From Planctomycetota bacterium (lineage in GTDB: Bacteria > Planctomycetota > UBA1135 > GCA-002686595), in assembly GCA_022447405.1 (NCBI GenBank), contig JAKVCE010000084.1, positions 1 to 8,025 of the forward strand: a DNA stretch of 8,025 nt, given 5' to 3'. Each line of letters starts with the position of its first letter. Position 1 is the stretch's first letter. This document shows, in pieces, positions 1-6,270 of this stretch. A program made the translations under genes and the position numbers. A model generated the notes under the pieces. The model ran no database searches. It saw only the letters and a program-made list of their open reading frames with translations, and was not told where the DNA came from.

Positions 1-1591
1 GGTTCTGCAGGGTGACATCGCCTGTGACGGCGCCCCCTTCGCTCATCTTGAGCGTCATCTTCGTCGATCCCGTGTTCGACTCTGCGTACTCGAAGCTCCA
101 AGAGCCGTCGAGCTCGATGTCTTCATCGGGGGCCTCGCCGACCTCCTCTTCCTTGAGATCGAACTCCTCAAGCGCGCCGTCGACGATCATCGCCGCGAGG
201 CGCGGCTTCTTCGTCGTCGGGTCTCCATCCCAGATGCAGAGGTTCGCCACGAAGCCCTCATCAACCGCTCCGACCCGACCGGAGAGATCGAGGAGCTCCG
301 CGGCTCCGCTCGTGAGTGAGTTGAGGGCGACCTCGCTCGGGAGGCCCTCCTTGACCAAGGTGCGCACCCTCTCGAGCATCTTCTGGCTGCCGCTCTTCCC
401 TGACCCAAAGGCGAAGGAGACCCCGGCTTCGTGAAGTCGGAGCGCGCAGTCTCGACCCTCCAGCCAGCGAGCGCGGCGCTCGCGCAGGACAGCCAGAGGC
501 TCCTCGTACTCCCAAGAGGGCTCCTCCTCTGCCTCTGAGTCCTGGGCATCATCCGGCTCCTCGGAGCTCGGCGCTGACTCAGCGGGCGCCTCCTCGGCGG
601 GTTCGTCCTCAGGTGCCTGCTCCTCCCCGTCGCCTCTGTCTTTACCCTTGCCCTTCCCTTTTTCTTCATCAGGGTCCTTCACCTCATCGCCCCAGTCGAG
701 GGTGAGGATGACCGGGATCTCACGCTCACGCAGGACGTCTGCGACGCGCCAAGCCTCCAGACCACCGACGATCGCGATCTCTACGTTCCAGCCGCGTGCG
801 CGCCACTCATCGCTGAGGCGCAGCCAGCGCAGGATGTCATCGTCTGTGTCCGCCTCACAGAGCAGCCGCCGCTCCCCCTTGAGGATGACCGCGCCCTCGC
901 TGAGGTCCACGTCGTAGGCAGGCCGCGGCCCCGGGCGCCCCTCCTCCCAGCGGGCGCGCAGATCTTCGCTCCAGCTCGCGTCCAAGAAGAACTGTCGAAG
1001 CTGAGCGTGATATCCCATCAGCGTGCTCGGGTAGCCCGTCCCGGAGGCGCTGAAGGCCGCGCACTGGTAGACACCCTCGGAGATCACCTGATCCCTCGCG
1101 GCGGCCTCCGAGGCGGAGATGACCGCGCTCTTCCCGCCGAGGAGCTCACCGCTCGGGGCGACATGCAGCGTCCCGATACCGCTCTTGCGCAGCTCGGAGA
1201 GCTCATCTCCTTCGAAGACCAGCGCCTCCGCTGCGGAGAAGCCGGCGCGGATCCCCTTGCGGTTAGCCGCTCGCATCTCGGTCATGATCTCAGCGCTCAC
1301 GTCGGGCTTGCGGTCCCGGTCCGTCTCGATCGATGGCGCTTCGACGCCGCTGGAAGTCCAAGCGTCGATGAGCGCGGGGGTGACCCAGCGGCCCTCGCCG
1401 GCGTAGCTGCGCACGCCGGGGAGGCTCGCGTTACGGTCCGTGAGGACGTCGGCGATGCGCCCGTGCTCGAGGAGCAGGCTGACGCGGGGGGATTCGAGGT
1501 CTGCCTCGAGCCGGACGTCGGTGATGAGCAGTCGCTCACCTGCCAGCGCGGGCGCGGTGCAGAGGACGAGGGCGGTGATGAGTCGCTTCAT
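1..1591 (-). CDS. Exported amidohydrolase-fold protein, probable pseudoenzyme (3' end outside window)
   Basis: Reading from the ATG at 1591, 530 codons are open to the window edge with no stop. Residues 1-17 form a signal peptide (MKRL, hydrophobic core, ALA-GE). The rest follows the imidazolonepropionase-like amidohydrolase plan: VTPALIDA at 70-77, VAPSGELLGGKSAVI at 144-158, GGLEAWRVADVL then IPVIL at 276-296, HEAGVSFAFGS at 387-397, and a closing GRVGAVDEGFVANLCIWDGDP at 438-458. A C-terminal beta domain starts near 495 (LDGSWSFEY), like the lipocalin-like tails of related proteins. Key residues are missing: the usual HxH after LIDA is replaced by WTS, and no Asp follows FAFGS where a metal ligand is expected. 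An acidic, Lys/Gly-rich insertion fills about 305-359. The start is supported by GGAG five bases upstream and by the signal peptide. Export and fold are well supported. Loss of hydrolase activity is inferred from the missing ligands. Confidence 0.85.
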   Translation of the reverse strand, partial: MKRLITALVLCTAPALAGERLLITDVRLEADLESPRVSLLLEHGRIADVLTDRNASLPGVRSYAGEGRWVTPALIDAWTSSGVEAPSIETDRDRKPDVSAEIMTEMRAANRKGIRAGFSAAEALVFEGDELSELRKSGIGTLHVAPSGELLGGKSAVISASEAAARDQVISEGVYQCAAFSASGTGYPSTLMGYHAQLRQFFLDASWSEDLRARWEEGRPGPRPAYDVDLSEGAVILKGERRLLCEADTDDDILRWLRLSDEWRARGWNVEIAIVGGLEAWRVADVLREREIPVILTLDWGDEVKDPDEEKGKGKGKDRGDGEEQAPEDEPAEEAPAESAPSSEEPDDAQDSEAEEEPSWEYEEPLAVLRERRARWLEGRDCALRLHEAGVSFAFGSGKSGSQKMLERVRTLVKEGLPSEVALNSLTSGAAELLDLSGRVGAVDEGFVANLCIWDGDPTTKKPRLAAMIVDGALEEFDLKEEEVGEAPDEDIELDGSWSFEYAESNTGSTKMTLKMSEGGAVTGDVTLQN

Positions 1592-1596
1592 GGGGG

Positions 1597-1600
1597 CTCC
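1597..1600 (-). promoter_or_regulatory. Shine-Dalgarno site of the amidohydrolase-like gene
   Basis: On the minus strand GGAG lies five bases before the ATG at 1591. It fixes the start of a gene that is cut by the window edge. Confidence 0.6.
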
Positions 1601-1612
1601 AGTCTCTTTGGG

Positions 1613-1664
1613 ACGCCCCACATTGTGCCCGACCTTGGGATCGGTCACACAGCAATTGGGGCGT
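1613..1664 (-). promoter_or_regulatory. Leader hairpin, possible anti-terminator arm of an attenuator
   Basis: ACGCCCCA at 1613-1620 is the exact reverse complement of TGGGGCGT at 1657-1664. The stem continues with ATTG (1622-1625) against CAAT (1653-1656) after one bulged base. A smaller GACC/GGTC pair (1631-1634 with 1643-1646) sits inside. The hairpin ends about 21 bases before the amidohydrolase-like start codon. It uses bases of 1658-1664 that are also needed by the hairpin at 1659-1687, so the two cannot form together. The pairing is seen in the sequence; a regulatory role is inferred. Confidence 0.45.
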
Positions 1665-1687
1665 GGGCCCCTGCTCGTCCCACGCCC
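1659..1687 (-). terminator. Hairpin after the subtilase gene, terminator-like
   Basis: GGGCGTGGG (1659-1667) pairs perfectly over nine bases with CCCACGCCC (1679-1687), leaving an 11-base loop. It lies 28 bases past the subtilase stop. No clear T-run follows on the minus strand, so it may be a weak terminator, a 3' RNA-stabilising structure, or the first half of an attenuator for the gene at 1-1591. Confidence 0.4.
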
Positions 1688-1714
1688 GAGGCCCCTAGAG
1701 GGTCTCAGCGCTCT

Positions 1715-3730
1715 CTACTGGCAGAACTCGACCTCTAGGCCGTCGGAGAGGTTGAAGCTCGAGCCGTCCCGGAACCAGAACTGGAAGTTCCAGACCTCGC
1801 CCGCGGCGATCCCCTCAGCAGAGAGGTCGACCGCGTAGTCGACATCGCCAAACCCGTCGGTCTGCACCACGGGGAGTCTCTGTGTCTGGCCTCCAACACA
1901 GCGCACACCGTCACCGAAGGGGACGCTGAGCTGGTTGGGTCCGTAGTAGAAGATCCCGAACTGACCTGTGGCGCAGGAGATGGCCTCCAGCGTGAAGTCG
2001 TTGTCGGAGACGCTCAGCGAACCAGAGCGCATGATCACCGCGCTCCCACCCGAGGAGTTGGGGGACTGGGCGCAGTAGCTCGCGCTCTCGCAGCCGCCAC
2101 CACCTGCAGCGACGGCGGCCTCGACCGCGGCCTGCGCGTTGACCTTCCCGAAGCCGTAGTAGTCGCTGTGACCGTTGGCGTCGTAGTTCCCGCCCGCGGG
2201 GTCGATCTTCACAGCGGTGTCCTGGACGATCTCGATCGCCTCCTCACGCGTGAGGTTCGGGTTCGCTGAGAAGACGAGGGCGAACACGCCCGCCGCGCAG
2301 GGGCTCGCTGAGGAGGTCCCACCAAAGGTGCTCGTGTAGTCCGAGGCGTCATAGCCCGCGGCGCCGAGGCGGTCCGTGGTCCAGACGCCGTTGACCCCTC
2401 CGTTCGAGGGCGCACAGATGTCGACCGAGGGCCCGAAGGAGGAGTAGGAGGAGCGCACGTCTTGATCGTTACTCGCGGAGACGCCCAAGACGCCAGAGTA
2501 GGAGGCGTAGCCATTACCCGAGTTGTTCGCGCCGCTGTTCCCGGCGGCGAAGAGTGTCAACATCCCGAGGCCACCACGGCCGTTCTGGTTCGCGTCATCG
2601 ATGGCCGCCTGGGTCGGGCCGGCGAGCGGCGCGGCAGCGGCAGGACCCCAGGAGCAGTTCATGATGCTCGCGCCGTTCTGGCGAGCGAAGTTCCAGGCGT
2701 CTGCCTCGTCCTGCATCGTGGGCTGGAGGAAGATGTTGCCGTCGGAGAGGAAACGGATCGCCATGTGGCTGCAGTCCTGGGCGACGCCAGAGATCCCGAC
2801 GCCGTTGTTCCCCATGCCAGCCGCCACTCCGGCGACGCTCGTGCCGTGGTTGTCCGAGAAGAGCCCGAAGAGGTAGGTCTCCGCTGAGGGATCGTTGTCA
2901 TCTTCGAGCACGTCCAGGCCCTGGACAGAGTTCGCGGCGAGGTCGGGGTGACCCAGCTCGCAGCCCGAGTCCATCACGGCGACGATGACGTCGGAGCTGC
3001 CGCGGGTGGTCAGCCACGCGCCCGAGGCGTCGACGTCCGCGTCGACCTGCGCGCCTAATTGCCCTGTGCTCTCCAGGTGCCACTGGTTGGAGTAGAGGGG
3101 GTCGTTCGTGCCGCCGCCCGCGGAGAGGGGTATGCGATAGAGCTGGAAGTCGGGCACGCTGAACAGCACCGCGCCGCTACGCGCGAGCTCATTGGAGCGC
3201 TCGAGGGGGTCGACGCCGTTGGGAACTTGATACACGACGCCAGGGTTGACCGAGTACTCAAGCTGCGCGGTCTCGATGAGCCCCGTCGTCAGCTCTTCGC
3301 GCTGCGCTTGGCTGGTCTCGGGGTGCCAGCGCACCAAGAGCTCCTCCGTCAGGTAGCGCGGATCCTCCAGCGCGTAGAGGCGCGGGCTCGCAGAGAGGAC
3401 GCGCTCGTCAGCGCGGAGCGCTTCGCAGACCGCGAGCGCCGCGCGCGCGGTCGTCCCTTGGACTGTCTCAAGGTAGACCGTGACACCGGACTGAAAGTAG
3501 GTGGCCTCCGCTTGTCCAGGAGCGACCAGCTCGATGCTGGCGATCTGCGCGCGCACCTCAGCCTCCGTGAGCTCCTCCGCGAAGCGCAGCCCGAGGCTCG
3601 TGGGATCTACCCTGAGGGGCTGCCAGGTCTCTCCGTCTAAATACCCGAGGCGCTCTGCCTGAGAAGGGTCGCCTTCGGTCTGTGCTTGTACGGGGAGCGT
3701 GAGGAGGAGAGCGAAGAGGGGGGTCCGCAT
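1715..3730 (-). CDS. Secreted S8 family serine peptidase (subtilase)
   Basis: This 671-residue exported protease should cut extracellular proteins. Residues 1-16 are a signal peptide (MRTPLFALLL core, ending VQAQ). The catalytic set is complete: Asp254 in VAVMDSG, His295 in DNHGTSVAG, the oxyanion-hole Asn398 in AAGNSG, and Ser473 in GTSSASP. The mature domain opens near 208 with NDPLYSNQWHL and runs to about 540. Before it, residues 128-199 look like a fervidolysin-type prodomain (ELLVRWHP, GVVYQVP, VLFSVPDFQLY). Residues 38-121 show a weaker copy of the same plan. After a GGGG linker at 543-546, a Cys-bounded beta domain of about 125 residues ends in EFCQ and resembles C-terminal domains of planctomycete secreted proteins; it may serve sorting or binding. 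No good SD precedes the ATG, but the signal peptide fixes the start. The amidohydrolase-like gene lies 123 bases downstream on the same strand. Confidence 0.95.
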   Translation of the reverse strand: MRTPLFALLLTLPVQAQTEGDPSQAERLGYLDGETWQPLRVDPTSLGLRFAEELTEAEVRAQIASIELVAPGQAEATYFQSGVTVYLETVQGTTARAALAVCEALRADERVLSASPRLYALEDPRYLTEELLVRWHPETSQAQREELTTGLIETAQLEYSVNPGVVYQVPNGVDPLERSNELARSGAVLFSVPDFQLYRIPLSAGGGTNDPLYSNQWHLESTGQLGAQVDADVDASGAWLTTRGSSDVIVAVMDSGCELGHPDLAANSVQGLDVLEDDNDPSAETYLFGLFSDNHGTSVAGVAAGMGNNGVGISGVAQDCSHMAIRFLSDGNIFLQPTMQDEADAWNFARQNGASIMNCSWGPAAAAPLAGPTQAAIDDANQNGRGGLGMLTLFAAGNSGANNSGNGYASYSGVLGVSASNDQDVRSSYSSFGPSVDICAPSNGGVNGVWTTDRLGAAGYDASDYTSTFGGTSSASPCAAGVFALVFSANPNLTREEAIEIVQDTAVKIDPAGGNYDANGHSDYYGFGKVNAQAAVEAAVAAGGGGCESASYCAQSPNSSGGSAVIMRSGSLSVSDNDFTLEAISCATGQFGIFYYGPNQLSVPFGDGVRCVGGQTQRLPVVQTDGFGDVDYAVDLSAEGIAAGEVWNFQFWFRDGSSFNLSDGLEVEFCQ

Positions 3731-3892
3731 GGGAGGGCTTGGGTACGGGGTCTGTCGAGCGCGCGACTCTCAAGGCCGCGCATCAGGTCCCCAGAATATC
3801 AGCCTTCACCGATCCTGCCTCCTCCTAGCTCCTCGGTAGAGGAGTTCGCCCTCAGGTGTTGCATTGTGACCCGGACAGCGTACGAAGGGGGC
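3731..3892. promoter_or_regulatory. Divergent promoter region between the subtilase and mog
   Basis: These 162 bases separate two divergent starts and must hold the promoters of both genes unless transcription starts further inside. I cannot assign convincing -35/-10 boxes. A near-palindrome GTCGAGCGCGCGAC at 3754-3767 lies 24 bases ahead of the subtilase start and is a weak operator candidate. An AT-rich patch (AGAATAT) at about 3793-3799 is the best place for a -10 element. Confidence 0.4.
3827..3846 (+). promoter_or_regulatory. Tetraloop hairpin upstream of mog
   Basis: AGCTCCTC (3827-3834) pairs with GAGGAGTT (3839-3846) around a GGTA loop, giving eight base pairs including one G-U. It lies 46 bases ahead of the mog start. 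It could sit in the mog leader RNA or act as a DNA site. Molybdenum-cofactor genes are sometimes RNA-regulated, but this hairpin is far too small to be the known Moco riboswitch. Confidence 0.3.
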
Positions 3893-4429
3893 ATGAGCCA
3901 GCCCGCACGCATCGGAGTCGTGACCGTTTCAGACCGCGCGAGCCGCGGTGAGTACGAGGACCGCGGCGGCCCCGCGATCGCCGCCTACCTCGAGGAGGTC
4001 CTCACCTCCCCCTATGAGACGGTCCCCAGGGTCATCCCGGATGAGCGAGAGACCATCGAGGACGCGCTCAAGGAGCTCGCGGATGAGGAGGGCTGCTGCC
4101 TCGTCGTGACCACAGGTGGGACCGGCCCCGCCAAGCGCGACGTGACGGTCGAGGCCACCCTCGCCGTCGTCGAGAAGCCCATGCCGGGCTTCGGCGAGCT
4201 CATGCGTCAGGTCTCGTTGAAGGCGGTCCCCACCGCCATCCTCTCTCGCCAAGAGGCCGGCATCCGCGGCGGCTGCCTCATCGTCAACCTGCCGGGGCAG
4301 CCCAAGGCCATCGGCGAGTGCCTCGACGCGGTCTTCCCCGCGATCCCCTACTGCGTCGACCTGATCGAGGGTCCCTTCTTGGAGACGAACGAGTCACGCT
4401 TCGTGACCTTCCGACCTAAGAAGAAGTGA
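3893..4429 (+). CDS. mog: Molybdopterin adenylyltransferase (Mog/MoaB family)
   Basis: The protein activates molybdopterin by adenylation with ATP, the step before molybdate insertion in molybdenum-cofactor synthesis, in the cytoplasm. It has 178 residues, against about 195 in E. coli Mog. The MoCF fold is clear: GVVTVSDRAS at 8-17, VIPDE at 48-52, the nucleotide-loop signature TTGGTGPAKRDVT at 73-85, MPGFGELMRQVS at 97-108, and NLPGQPKAIGECL at 132-144. Asp50 and Asp83 match the positions of the E. coli catalytic residues Asp49 and Asp82. It lacks a short C-terminal segment that E. coli Mog carries between the PGQPK and VPYC motifs, which explains the length. I chose the ATG at 3893 because family homology begins there and GAAGG lies just upstream; the frame stays open further upstream but without homology. 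No other cofactor gene is adjacent. Confidence 0.93.
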   Translation: MSQPARIGVVTVSDRASRGEYEDRGGPAIAAYLEEVLTSPYETVPRVIPDERETIEDALKELADEEGCCLVVTTGGTGPAKRDVTVEATLAVVEKPMPGFGELMRQVSLKAVPTAILSRQEAGIRGGCLIVNLPGQPKAIGECLDAVFPAIPYCVDLIEGPFLETNESRFVTFRPKKK

Positions 4430-4483
4430 CCGCCACTCTAGCCTAGAACCAACCACTCCAGATTGGTCTCCTACTAGAGGCGG
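4430..4483 (+). terminator. Extended stem-loop directly after mog
   Basis: CCGC (4430-4433) pairs with GCGG (4480-4483), then after a two-base bulge CTCTAG (4436-4441) pairs with CTAGAG (4474-4479). A nested ACCAA/TTGGT pair lies at 4448-4452 and 4463-4467. The structure begins at the base after the mog stop. There is no T-run, so it is either a non-canonical terminator, a 3' end stabiliser, or part of the leader of the small lipoprotein gene. Confidence 0.4.
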
Positions 4484-4525
4484 CAACGCTCTGCTGTCGC
4501 CAGCTTCAACCCAATCACTTTGACG

Positions 4526-4687
4526 ATGTCGAACCACTCTAAACTCCTCGTCCTCTTCTCATCCCTCGTGCTCCTCATCGCGCCGGCTTGTAGCGGCGGC
4601 GGATCTGACTCACCTGGCTCCTCCGATTCTGGGGAAGACAGCAGCACCTGGGGCGAGATGAGCTGGGGCGAAGGGACGTGGGGCTAA
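4526..4687 (+). CDS. Tiny lipoprotein with Trp-Gly repeats
   Basis: This 53-residue ORF has a clear bacterial lipoprotein signal: N-terminal Lys6, a hydrophobic stretch LLVLFSSLVLLIAPA at 7-21, then Cys22 as the lipidation site within APAC. The mature peptide is only 32 residues: a Gly/Ser/Asp-rich spacer (23-40) followed by three spaced WG units at 41-53, TWGEMSWGEGTWG. It would be anchored in a membrane on the outer face of the inner membrane or on the outer membrane. I recognise no family. No SD is visible before the ATG, so initiation may be leaderless or SD-independent. The next gene starts 20 bases after the stop on the same strand and is also exported, so the two are probably co-transcribed. 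The lipobox and the tight spacing argue against a chance ORF. Confidence 0.65.
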   Translation: MSNHSKLLVLFSSLVLLIAPACSGGGSDSPGSSDSGEDSSTWGEMSWGEGTWG

Positions 4688-4693
4688 GTCAAA

Positions 4694-4699
4694 AAAGGA
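4694..4699 (+). promoter_or_regulatory. Shine-Dalgarno site choosing the ATG at 4708
   Basis: AAAGGA lies eight bases before the ATG at 4708. It favours that start over an in-frame GTG at 4678 that lies inside the preceding lipoprotein gene and lacks an SD. Confidence 0.55.
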
Positions 4700-4707
4700 C
4701 ACCTGAG

Positions 4708-5619
4708 ATGAACCATAAGACCATCGCCGTCGCCGTCGCCCTCTCCGCTGGAGTCGGACTCGCATTCCAAGACTTCGGGGTACCCCCCGGAGTTCCCAAC
4801 GTCTTCGTCGGAGGCGAGGTCGCCGTAGCAGACGATGTGAACGAGAACTTTGATTGGGTGGAGGACGAGATCACCGACCTGCGTATCAGTGACAACGCAG
4901 TCGACATTCAGCTCGCCCTCTTGGACGAGGCCTTACGGGAGCGCTCTCAGTCTTTCGCGGCGTTGGGGTATTTCTCATCAGGAGATTGTTTCCCCGGAGG
5001 CGGCCCCCTGCTTCAGGATGAGATGGCCGCTGGATGCCCAAGCTTTCGCGGTTGGCTAGACATCCCCGTCCCGCAGGACTGGGACAAGGCCAGCGACATG
5101 ACTGTCACATTCAGCGTCAACAACTATGTCGACATCTTCGGAGGTCAGCTGGGTGAGACCTTCAACTTCGAGGTTTATGGCAAATTGATTAGCGGCGGCG
5201 AAAACGCCGTCGGTGACTCCTTCTGCGATCCTGGTCCCGGCAGCTCGGACTTCTCTGACAGCTTCCAGCTCACCGTGCCAACCGTCCAGCCGGAAGTGCC
5301 GACTCCGTTCGGCGAGCTCCACAAGGGGAAGGTTTCGTATTCAATACCTAGCGGCTACCCCCACCCTGTGACCGCATCGTTCACCATCTCACCTCAATCA
5401 GGTGACCCTCTGCTGGGTGGATTCGGACCTTGGGACAACCCTCAGATGATGCGCGTGGTCTTCTACGCCGAGTCCGTGCCTGTCTTCGCTGGCGGCGGGG
5501 GCGGCGGGGGCGGCTATGAGCCCTGCCTCTACAGCGACGGCAGCTTGTCCCCTGAGGACACCATCGAGCAGTTCTTCGCGCCGCCGTCCTTCGTTCAACT
5601 GAGCTACTTAACTGAGTGA
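4708..5619 (+). CDS. Secreted protein with a tail-fibre-like N-terminal motif, function unknown
   Basis: The 303-residue protein starts with a signal peptide (MNHK, hydrophobic to GVGLA, cleavage near 19-20). Residues 31-57 (VFVGGEVAVADDVNENFDW) match a pattern common in fibre-like and collagen-like bacterial surface proteins: a short hydrophobic strand, an A-DVN-NF core, then a helix with heptad character (about 45-82) that could trimerise. Residues 86-260 look like one or two beta-sandwich domains without a family I can name. Four Cys (94, 110, 173, 273) could form two disulfides outside the cell. A run of eight Gly at 262-269 links to a short tail containing Cys273. The SD AAAGGA supports the ATG at 4708. 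It follows the WG-repeat lipoprotein closely, which suggests a joint cell-surface role. It could also be a matrix or appendage component; no enzymatic motif is seen. Confidence 0.85.
   Translation: MNHKTIAVAVALSAGVGLAFQDFGVPPGVPNVFVGGEVAVADDVNENFDWVEDEITDLRISDNAVDIQLALLDEALRERSQSFAALGYFSSGDCFPGGGPLLQDEMAAGCPSFRGWLDIPVPQDWDKASDMTVTFSVNNYVDIFGGQLGETFNFEVYGKLISGGENAVGDSFCDPGPGSSDFSDSFQLTVPTVQPEVPTPFGELHKGKVSYSIPSGYPHPVTASFTISPQSGDPLLGGFGPWDNPQMMRVVFYAESVPVFAGGGGGGGGYEPCLYSDGSLSPEDTIEQFFAPPSFVQLSYLTE
5491..5514 (+). repeat. Nine-base tandem repeat encoding poly-glycine
   Basis: The unit GGCGGCGGG occurs twice, followed by GGCGGC, in frame, and encodes eight consecutive glycines. Such a run can gain or lose units by slippage in nine-base steps without breaking the frame, so linker length may vary between strains. 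Confidence 0.7.
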
Positions 5620-5629
5620 TCAGAGGCAG

Positions 5630-6259
5630 CTACCGCTCTGTAACCGTGACCTCGCAACCACCGCTGAAAGCGACGTCCATGGTCGTCCCCATGTTCGTCG
5701 TCACATAGCCCGCGAGCTCACCCTCACACGCCTCGTCAGCCTGGCGCGCGGTGAACCCCACCGGCCCGTCCCCGGCGACATGAAATGAGAGCTCGGCTCG
5801 CGCCTGCGGGCCGAGCTCTTTGATCATCTGCGACCCTCCGGGCCAAGTGATGTTGAGGTCTTCGACGATCACGTCGGACTCATTCACGAGCGAGAGCTGC
5901 ACTCGGCTGAAGGTGTCCCCGGCGACCCAGATGCAGGCCAACGCGGCAGGAAAGTTCGCCATCAAGAGGATGATGGTGAGGAGCACATTTTGAGCGAGGT
6001 CTCGCTTCGGGGCGCCGCTCCGTCCGCCCTTCACTAGGTAGACCCCGAGGGTGACGATCCCCACGAAGAACAGCCCCAAACCACCCATCAAGATGGACAT
6101 CCCGACCTGAGCCCACCCCCGCATCTCGCCGGGGCTCACGTCCGACTGGAGGAAGACGAAGAGGGTGATAAGGCCGGTGAGCAACGGGAGGGCTCCGCAA
6201 GTGATCGCGATGCGCAGCCAAACCCCTGCGCTGCGTTGCAGCTCCGTCCCCTCCACCAT
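5630..6259 (-). CDS. Three-helix membrane protein with an extracytoplasmic C-terminal domain, unknown function
   Basis: From the ATG at 6259 the product has 209 residues. Three hydrophobic helices lie at about 16-37, 52-77 and 91-113. The loop between helices 2 and 3 holds KGGRSGAPKR, so by the positive-inside rule it should face the cytoplasm and the C-terminal part should be outside. That part (119-209) is beta-rich, with NESDVIVEDLNITWPGG resembling an Ig-like strand pattern, and has Cys178 and Cys202 as a possible disulfide. I recognise no family. The ATG shares a base with the stop of the radical SAM gene (TGATG) and has AGGGGG five bases upstream. An earlier in-frame GTG at 6277 is possible but has weaker support. 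Translation is therefore probably coupled to the radical SAM gene. The gene ends ten bases from the convergent secreted-protein gene. Confidence 0.8.
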   Translation of the reverse strand: MVEGTELQRSAGVWLRIAITCGALPLLTGLITLFVFLQSDVSPGEMRGWAQVGMSILMGGLGLFFVGIVTLGVYLVKGGRSGAPKRDLAQNVLLTIILLMANFPAALACIWVAGDTFSRVQLSLVNESDVIVEDLNITWPGGSQMIKELGPQARAELSFHVAGDGPVGFTARQADEACEGELAGYVTTNMGTTMDVAFSGGCEVTVTER

Positions 6260-6270
6260 CAAAGCCCCCT
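6257..6270 (-). promoter_or_regulatory. TGATG stop-start overlap with SD
   Basis: The stop TGA (6261-6259) of the radical SAM gene and the ATG (6259-6257) of the membrane-protein gene share one base. AGGGGG, which encodes the penultimate codons of the first gene, sits five bases ahead of the second start. This is a typical translational coupling arrangement. Confidence 0.65.

Noticed and set aside
187..669. Minus-strand ORF of 160 codons, very Arg/Ser-rich
   Set aside because: It is in a different frame of the same strand as the amidohydrolase-like gene; the composition is that of a frame-shifted reading.
1007..1738. Plus-strand ORF of 243 codons
   Set aside because: It lies antisense to the amidohydrolase-like gene and across its leader. 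Its product has no family pattern and follows the codon-phase shadow typical of GC-rich DNA.
2462..2887. Plus-strand ORF of 141 codons
   Set aside because: It is fully antisense to the catalytic domain of the subtilase, which has an unbroken, clearly homologous frame.
3059..3640. Plus-strand ORF of 193 codons
   Set aside because: It is antisense to the subtilase prodomains, with no start context and no recognisable domain.
3859..3886. TTGCAT ... TACGAA as a promoter for mog
   Set aside because: The spacing is near 16 bases, but transcription would begin at the start codon and exclude the visible ribosome-binding bases. The matches are weak.
3686..3892. 69-codon N-terminal extension of mog
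   Set aside because: The extension overlaps the subtilase start, has no Mog homology and is low in complexity. The family begins at 3893.
5621..5640. CAGAG/CTCTG inverted repeat between convergent genes as a bidirectional terminator
   Set aside because: The stem has only five base pairs with a ten-base loop and no T-run on either side, so it is not above chance.
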